NCBI RefSeq assembly: GCF_018224885.1
Contig: NZ_JAGTXB010000009.1
Span: 242,986 to 306,985 of the forward strand
Origin: Chitinophaga hostae
Lineage (GTDB): Bacteria; Bacteroidota; Bacteroidia; Chitinophagales; Chitinophagaceae
Length of the DNA stretch: 64,000 nucleotides
Direction: 5' to 3'
This document shows, in pieces, positions 59,567 to 64,000 of the stretch. The notes below the pieces were generated by a model. That model was not told the DNA's origin. It searched no databases and saw nothing but the letters and a program-made list of their open reading frames with translations. Made by a program: the position numbers and the translations under genes. Within the stretch, counting starts at the first letter, position 1; each line of letters opens with the position of its first letter.

Positions 59567-60724
59567 ATGACCCGTTGGGAAAATTATTTAGCATCAGCAG
59601 AGAAAGTGATAGGCGCCTATGCCGGCAGCCTGCCACTACATCATTTTCTAAAGGCCTTTTTCAAGGAGCATCCCTATATGGGAGGGCGCGACCGGCGTTG
59701 GATATCGCAGCTGGTGTATCATTATTTCCGGTTGGGACAGTGGGGGAAATCACTGCCGGTGAGTGAACGGGTTATAGCGGGCGCTTTGCTTTGTGAAACA
59801 GCCCCGAATGATTTTCTGGCTGCTGTGAAACCGGCCTGGAATGAACATACCACATTGCCGTTGGCAGATAAAGCGGCGCTGTTGCCTGCAGTATTAACTC
59901 CCGACGCTGTTTTCCCTTTCTCCGGAGAATTGTCGGCCGGTATAGACGCTAACACATATGCCTATACGATGCTTACACAGCCGCGCCTGTTTATCCGGGT
60001 GCGTAATAATAAGCTGGACAAGGTTCGGCAGCTGCTGGATAATGCGGCGGTGGCCTACGAGGTGTTTGCCAATAATACCACCGTAGCTCTGCCCAACGGC
60101 ACCAAGATCGAAGTAATTGTGCCGGAAAAAAGCTGGTATGAAGTACAGGACGCATCCAGCCAGCAAACCGGCGCATTGTTTTCACCGGCTGCGCAGCAGC
60201 GATGGTGGGATTGTTGTGCCGCCAGCGGTGGCAAATCTATCCTGCTGAAGGATCAGCAACCGGGCGTGCAATTACTGGTATCAGATGTACGGCGGTCTAT
60301 CCTGGAAAACCTGCAACAGCGTTTTGCGGCTGCTGGTGTGAAAAATTATGAGGCACGGGTGGCAGATCTTACAGCAGAGCATTTCCCGGCCAGTATGGGC
60401 AGCAGGCAATTCGACGGCATTATCCTGGATGCACCCTGCAGTGGCTCCGGTACCTGGGGGCGTACTCCCGAAAGTATTTCATTCTTTAAAAAAGAGGAGA
60501 TCCAGAAGTATCAGCAGTTGCAAAAGCGTATAGCCCATAACGTGGTACCTTTTGTAAAAAAGGGAGGTGCGTTGATTTATATTACTTGCTCGGTGTTTAA
60601 GCAGGAGAACGAGGATGTGGTGAAATATATTGAGGAAATCAGTGATTTACGGAAACAGGAAGGTGGCGTAATTGCAGGGTATGACAAGGGCGCGGATACG
60701 ATGTATGCAGTAAGGTTATCGTAA
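59567..60724 (+). CDS. RsmB/NOP-type RNA (cytosine-C5) methyltransferase
   Basis: The 385-aa product resembles RsmB/NOP2-type m5C methyltransferases. An N-terminal NusB-like helical region (HHFLKAFFKEHPYMGGRDRRWISQLVY) precedes the catalytic part. The SAM loop reads WDCCAASGGKSILL, where most relatives have APGGK. Motif IV is LDAPCSGSGTWGRTPE with the releasing Cys, and motif VI is YITCSVFKQENEDVV with the nucleophile Cys. ATG 59567 (MTRWENYLAS) is preferred because the longer frame to 59477 runs through the sucB terminator. The ATPase genes follow, the nearest in-frame ATG being 3 bp away. Confidence 0.88.
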   Translation: MTRWENYLASAEKVIGAYAGSLPLHHFLKAFFKEHPYMGGRDRRWISQLVYHYFRLGQWGKSLPVSERVIAGALLCETAPNDFLAAVKPAWNEHTTLPLADKAALLPAVLTPDAVFPFSGELSAGIDANTYAYTMLTQPRLFIRVRNNKLDKVRQLLDNAAVAYEVFANNTTVALPNGTKIEVIVPEKSWYEVQDASSQQTGALFSPAAQQRWWDCCAASGGKSILLKDQQPGVQLLVSDVRRSILENLQQRFAAAGVKNYEARVADLTAEHFPASMGSRQFDGIILDAPCSGSGTWGRTPESISFFKKEEIQKYQQLQKRIAHNVVPFVKKGGALIYITCSVFKQENEDVVKYIEEISDLRKQEGGVIAGYDKGADTMYAVRLS

Positions 60725-60768
60725 TCAATGACTTATATTTTTAACAATAAAAATATTGCCAAATATTT

Positions 60769-60815
60769 TGACAATAGAATTTTTGTCATTTACTTTGACA
60801 AAAATTCTATTGTCA
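60769..60815 (+). promoter_or_regulatory. 20-bp perfect inverted repeat at the ATPase start codon
   Basis: TGACAATAGAATTTTTGTCA (60769-60788) and TGACAAAAATTCTATTGTCA (60796-60815) are exact inverted copies with a 7-nt loop. The last base of arm 2 is the A of ATG 60815. Each arm also has TGACA...TGTCA ends, so it could be bound as DNA or fold as RNA and hide the start codon. Confidence 0.8.
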
Positions 60816-61993
60816 TGAAGAACGTAATTGGGCTTCCGGCCAGGGGTGAAGACTTTTATCAGCGTGGTCGCGAAGTAGCGAAAGTAGCTCAGGTGCTTTC
60901 TAACGGAAACAATATTCAGATCACTGCTCCCCGCAGGGTTGGTAAGACCTCTATCCTATGGTATCTGGGAGATAATAATATTGCCGAACGGCACTACGTG
61001 TATGTAGACACAGAAAGTGTTGCTGATGCATCTCATTTTTACCGCAAACTGCTGGAAAGTATTTTAAATGATACAAAAATTTCCCGCTCCGTTAAATTGC
61101 GAACAGGCCTGGAAGACAAAGGCAACAGGTTTTTCCAGAAGATTAAAAGTATAAAGCTATTTAACGCTGCCCTTGAATTCAATCATGTTCCTGAAGTCCG
61201 TGATTATTATGAAGAATTTCAGAATTTCCTTACAGGATATGCCACAGTAGAGGAAGTTGAGCTGGTATTGTTAATCGATGAATTCCCGCAAACAATAGAA
61301 AATATCAGGAAGAGGGATGCCGAAGCAGCCTTGAATTTTTTGCAAAGAAAGCGCGAGCTGAGAATAGATCCGGTGATATCAAAAAAAATCAGGTTTGTTT
61401 ATACGGGTTCCATAGGCCTGAATCAAACAGTATCCTCCATCGGCGCTACCGCCACCATAAATGATTTAGTCTCAATAGAGGTGGAACCACTATCTGAGGC
61501 TGAGGCAGTGGAACTTTTTACCAAATTGTTGACTCACCATTCCAGGACTATCCATGCCAGTGGAGAGCGTGCGCTGATGGAAACACTTCAATGGTAGATC
61601 CCTTTTCATATACAGCTCATTGTACAGGAAATCATCCAGGCTTCCCAATCAGGCACGGAAGTCACTAAAGAAATTGTGGAAAAAGCAATTGAAGAATTAT
61701 TAAGTTTGAGACATAAGAATCATTTTGATCACTACTACTCCCGGTTAAAAACACATTTTAAAGATGACGCGTTTAAGTATGCGGATATACTGCTGAAAGA
61801 GCTGGCGATAAGGCATACTCTCAGTAAGAAAGATAGTTTGGAACTGGCAGTAAAATATCACCAGGAAGAACATTACAGGAAAATTATAGAGAACCTGATG
61901 TATGATGGATACATCCATTACAATACCAGTCAGGGTGTTTACCTCTTTAACTCACCGATCCTGAAACGATGGTGGGAGCAATTTATTTGTTAG
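60815..61993 (+). pseudogene. AAA-type ATPase interrupted by an in-frame amber codon
   Basis: A P-loop ATPase frame of 393 codons is broken by TAG at 61595-61597, after 260 codons (ALMETLQW, stop, IPFHIQLIVQEI). Reading on in the same frame gives a further 132 codons of matching helical sequence up to 61993. Walker A is ITAPRRVGKTSIL (residues about 36-48), Walker B is LVLLIDEFPQT (about 150-160), and a sensor-like FVYTGSIGLNQTV follows. A longer start at 60728, 3 bp after the previous stop, is possible but would put the inverted repeat inside the coding region. The stop may be a real nonsense mutation, readthrough, or a sequencing error. The next ATPase starts 2 bp after 61993, so the pair was built as one unit. 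Confidence 0.75.
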
Positions 61994-61995
61994 AT

Positions 61996-63984
61996 ATGAG
62001 CGTTTTATTATACAATCCGGACAGAAAGAACAAGGAGGAGTTTATTGCCGAATTTGTTATCCGCACCAAAATCTTTGAAGATATTTTGGCGGATATTATG
62101 TCAGGTAAGATGGCGACGCCTGAACAACATTACCTGTTGCTTGGACAACGGGGAGCCGGTAAAACTACCATGTTACTAAGATTGAAATATGCCGTTGAGG
62201 ATGATGCAAAGTTATCTAAATGGCTGATTCCTGTTACGTTTAGTGAAGAACAGTATAATATTGGGGAGCTCGGAAATCTATGGGAACGGATCGCCGAATA
62301 CCTGGAGGACTATCACGGATTCCATGGAATTACCCAGGAGATTGAGCCATATATACAACAGGAAAATTATGAAGAAGCGGCGCTGAAAGTACTGGTGAAA
62401 CATTTGGATCAGCATAAGAAAAAGGTGATCCTGTTCATTGATAATATCGGACAACTACTGGCAAAGTTTAGTGAATTGGAAGTACACCGGCTAAGAGAAA
62501 TCCTGCAAACGCTGCCACATTTCAGACTGATAGCAGGTTCTCCTGTGGTACTGGAAAGTGTGTTGGATTATCAGCAGCCGTTGTTTGAATTCTTCAAAGT
62601 GATTCAACTTAAAGGTCTGACGGATGAAGAGAGCATTGTGCTACTGAGGAAACTGGCTGTATTGCATCATGAAGAAGAGAAGATTGAGCGCATCATAGCC
62701 AATAGTCCTTCGCGTATTACTACGCTTAGAACATTGTCCGGTGGTGTGCCCAGAACAATGGTATTGTTATTCCAGGTGTTTGTGGATAGCGAGCATGGAA
62801 CGGCCTTAAGCGATCTGGAGAAGGTATTGGACGCTGTTACGCCGTTGTACAAACACCGGATGGATGACTTGCCTGCCCAACAACAGAAAATTGTGGATGC
62901 GGTGGCGCTGCATTGGGAAGCGATTAGCGTGAAGGAGCTGGCCAAACAAACAAGACTGGATAGTAAGCTGGTGTCGGCACAATTACGGCAGTTGGAGAAG
63001 AACCAGGTAATCGAGAAACGGGCCACTAAAACAAAGAATCACATCTATCTTCTGCGTGAACGGTTTTTTAATATCTGGTATTTGATGAGATATGGGAGGA
63101 AGCAGGATAGGAACCGGGTGATTTGGTTGGTGAAGTTTTTGGAGGAATGGTGTGACAAGCAGGAAATTGAGAACCGGGTCAGAGATTATATAGAGAAAGT
63201 TAATAAAGGTTTGTTGGATAATAATGTACTTGAGACTTACGGTCATGCATATACTTTTTTTGGGGATATTGACCCAGAGACAAAGTTTTTATTAAAAGAA
63301 AGTACACCGGATTATATAGCGTCGAATATTGATTTAACGGAGAAAGAGTTCTATAGTTTATTGAATAAAGCTTTGAAGGAGAAGAATTATAAAACTCTCA
63401 GTAGAGTAGCATTTAGCCGTGAAGTTATAACGATTGATGAACGGGATCGAATATGGAAGTTTGTCGAAGAGCATTTTAATGAGCTAGCGACGAATTTATA
63501 TGACAACCTTGAACCAGAAAGAATAGTATCTGAGAAAAACGGGAAAGCACATATGTCCTATTTCTATGTTGTGTTTATGCTTAGCTTTTTTCAACAAGGT
63601 TTGATGAAGGCCGTTGTGAGGCGCGATGCAGAATCGGTAGACACTATGGTGGCCAGTTTAACCGATACACTCAAACACTTTAGGCCTGATCAACTTTCTG
63701 ATATGGAAAGATTTACTTTCCATCAGATTATAATGATATTGCTATCAGGAGAATATTATCAAGTTGTTGCCGAGGTACTTAATGTAATAGCGTTGGTTGC
63801 AGAGGAAGTTGTCCTATGGACCAGGATAAATATTTTTATGGAATCTCGTCAACAGAATAGGGAAATGTTCTTAACACTTGGTGCAGAACAGAAAGAGATA
63901 CTTATGATATGGGTTGAACTTATTCTTGAAGTTAGAGAAAAACTTATGAATAAAAGGACCGAACTGCTTAATAAAAAAGGGTGA
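61996..63984 (+). CDS. Second P-loop ATPase with winged-helix region and long helical tail
   Basis: The 662-aa protein has Walker A LLGQRGAGKTTML (residues about 48-60), Walker B KVILFIDN (about 143-150), and GGVPRTMVLLFQVF, which resembles the STAND/archaeal-ATPase fold. A winged-helix segment follows at about 300-355 (ISVKELAKQTRLDSKLVSAQLRQLEKNQVI). The last 300 residues are helical with no motif I recognise. ATG 61996 is 2 bp after the stop of the preceding ATPase frame; an earlier ATG at 61969 overlaps it. The partnership suggests a two-ATPase module. Function is unknown: defence, DNA-end handling and plasmid-like partition are all open. Confidence 0.82.
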   Translation: MSVLLYNPDRKNKEEFIAEFVIRTKIFEDILADIMSGKMATPEQHYLLLGQRGAGKTTMLLRLKYAVEDDAKLSKWLIPVTFSEEQYNIGELGNLWERIAEYLEDYHGFHGITQEIEPYIQQENYEEAALKVLVKHLDQHKKKVILFIDNIGQLLAKFSELEVHRLREILQTLPHFRLIAGSPVVLESVLDYQQPLFEFFKVIQLKGLTDEESIVLLRKLAVLHHEEEKIERIIANSPSRITTLRTLSGGVPRTMVLLFQVFVDSEHGTALSDLEKVLDAVTPLYKHRMDDLPAQQQKIVDAVALHWEAISVKELAKQTRLDSKLVSAQLRQLEKNQVIEKRATKTKNHIYLLRERFFNIWYLMRYGRKQDRNRVIWLVKFLEEWCDKQEIENRVRDYIEKVNKGLLDNNVLETYGHAYTFFGDIDPETKFLLKESTPDYIASNIDLTEKEFYSLLNKALKEKNYKTLSRVAFSREVITIDERDRIWKFVEEHFNELATNLYDNLEPERIVSEKNGKAHMSYFYVVFMLSFFQQGLMKAVVRRDAESVDTMVASLTDTLKHFRPDQLSDMERFTFHQIIMILLSGEYYQVVAEVLNVIALVAEEVVLWTRINIFMESRQQNREMFLTLGAEQKEILMIWVELILEVREKLMNKRTELLNKKG

Positions 63985-64000
63985 GAAGACTTTCGTCTTC
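63985..64000 (+). terminator. Probable terminator of the ATPase pair (cut by the window end)
   Basis: GAAGAC-TTTC-GTCTTC is a perfect 6-bp stem that starts right after the stop codon. The T run, if present, would lie outside the window. Confidence 0.55.

Noticed and set aside
1..64000. tRNA, rRNA, riboswitch and complete prophage signals
   Set aside because: I saw no cloverleaf-like or rRNA-like sequence, no integrase or phage structural genes, and no IS transposase; absence by eye is not proof.

Overview
The window comes from a Bacteroidota chromosome, most likely a Chitinophaga-like member of Chitinophagaceae. The evidence is a set of TAnnTTTG-type -7 promoter boxes, a type IX secretion (T9SS) locus with PorP/SprF and two giant PKD proteins that end in gliding-type C-terminal domains, a dialkylresorcinol (DarA/DarB) gene cluster of the flexirubin kind, and the Lhr helicase/ligase/PdeM/exonuclease repair set. 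The assignment rests on gene content only; no rRNA or tRNA gene is visible.

Layout. 0-4.5 kb: end of a possible YfbK-like protein, two rRNA methyltransferase-like genes, dnaJ and grpE. 4.5-14 kb: T9SS locus (a tiny sorting-domain protein, PorP/SprF, and two PKD adhesins of 950 and 1624 aa). 14-24.6 kb: housekeeping genes (TPMT-like methyltransferase, rhodanese-thioredoxin fusion, M32 carboxypeptidase, Nif3-like, CT398-like coiled coil, TPR protein, recN, fabI, DUF2795, lolD). 24.6-38.5 kb: a histone-deacetylase-like hydrolase and a DNA repair set in two halves (PdeM and Lhr-type helicase at 25.6-28.8 kb; ligase and exonuclease at 35.8-38.5 kb). Between the halves lie a purine permease, an LD-carboxypeptidase, a SnoaL-like protein, an AraC regulator, two small envelope proteins and an Lrp/MFS pair. 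38.5-42.3 kb: a PBP1-type lipoprotein, guaA and a DUF2807 lipoprotein. 42.6-51.2 kb: one same-strand biosynthetic cluster (darA, darB, a small helical protein, a BtrH-like acyltransferase/peptidase fold, an ABC exporter, ACP, ketosynthase, and a ketosynthase-like chain-length factor that lacks its catalytic residues). 51.2-52.7 kb: a DUF1016 PD-(D/E)XK nuclease with three related 27-bp palindromes in and around it. 52.7-60.7 kb: M14 peptidase, rpsT, sucAB and an RsmB-like methyltransferase. 60.7-64 kb: two tandem P-loop ATPases, the first broken by an in-frame amber codon.

The most unusual non-coding content is a set of very long intergenic inverted repeats, with arms from 32 to about 80 bp. 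They fall into at least three sequence families. Most sit where a terminator would be expected, but one lies inside the dar cluster just ahead of the BtrH-like gene. Five genes have the -7 promoter box only 3-7 nt before the start codon, which suggests leaderless mRNAs. The strongest candidates for something undescribed are the 27-bp dyads around the DUF1016 nuclease, the BtrH/ABC/chain-length-factor part of the dar cluster, and the terminal ATPase pair with its start-codon hairpin.
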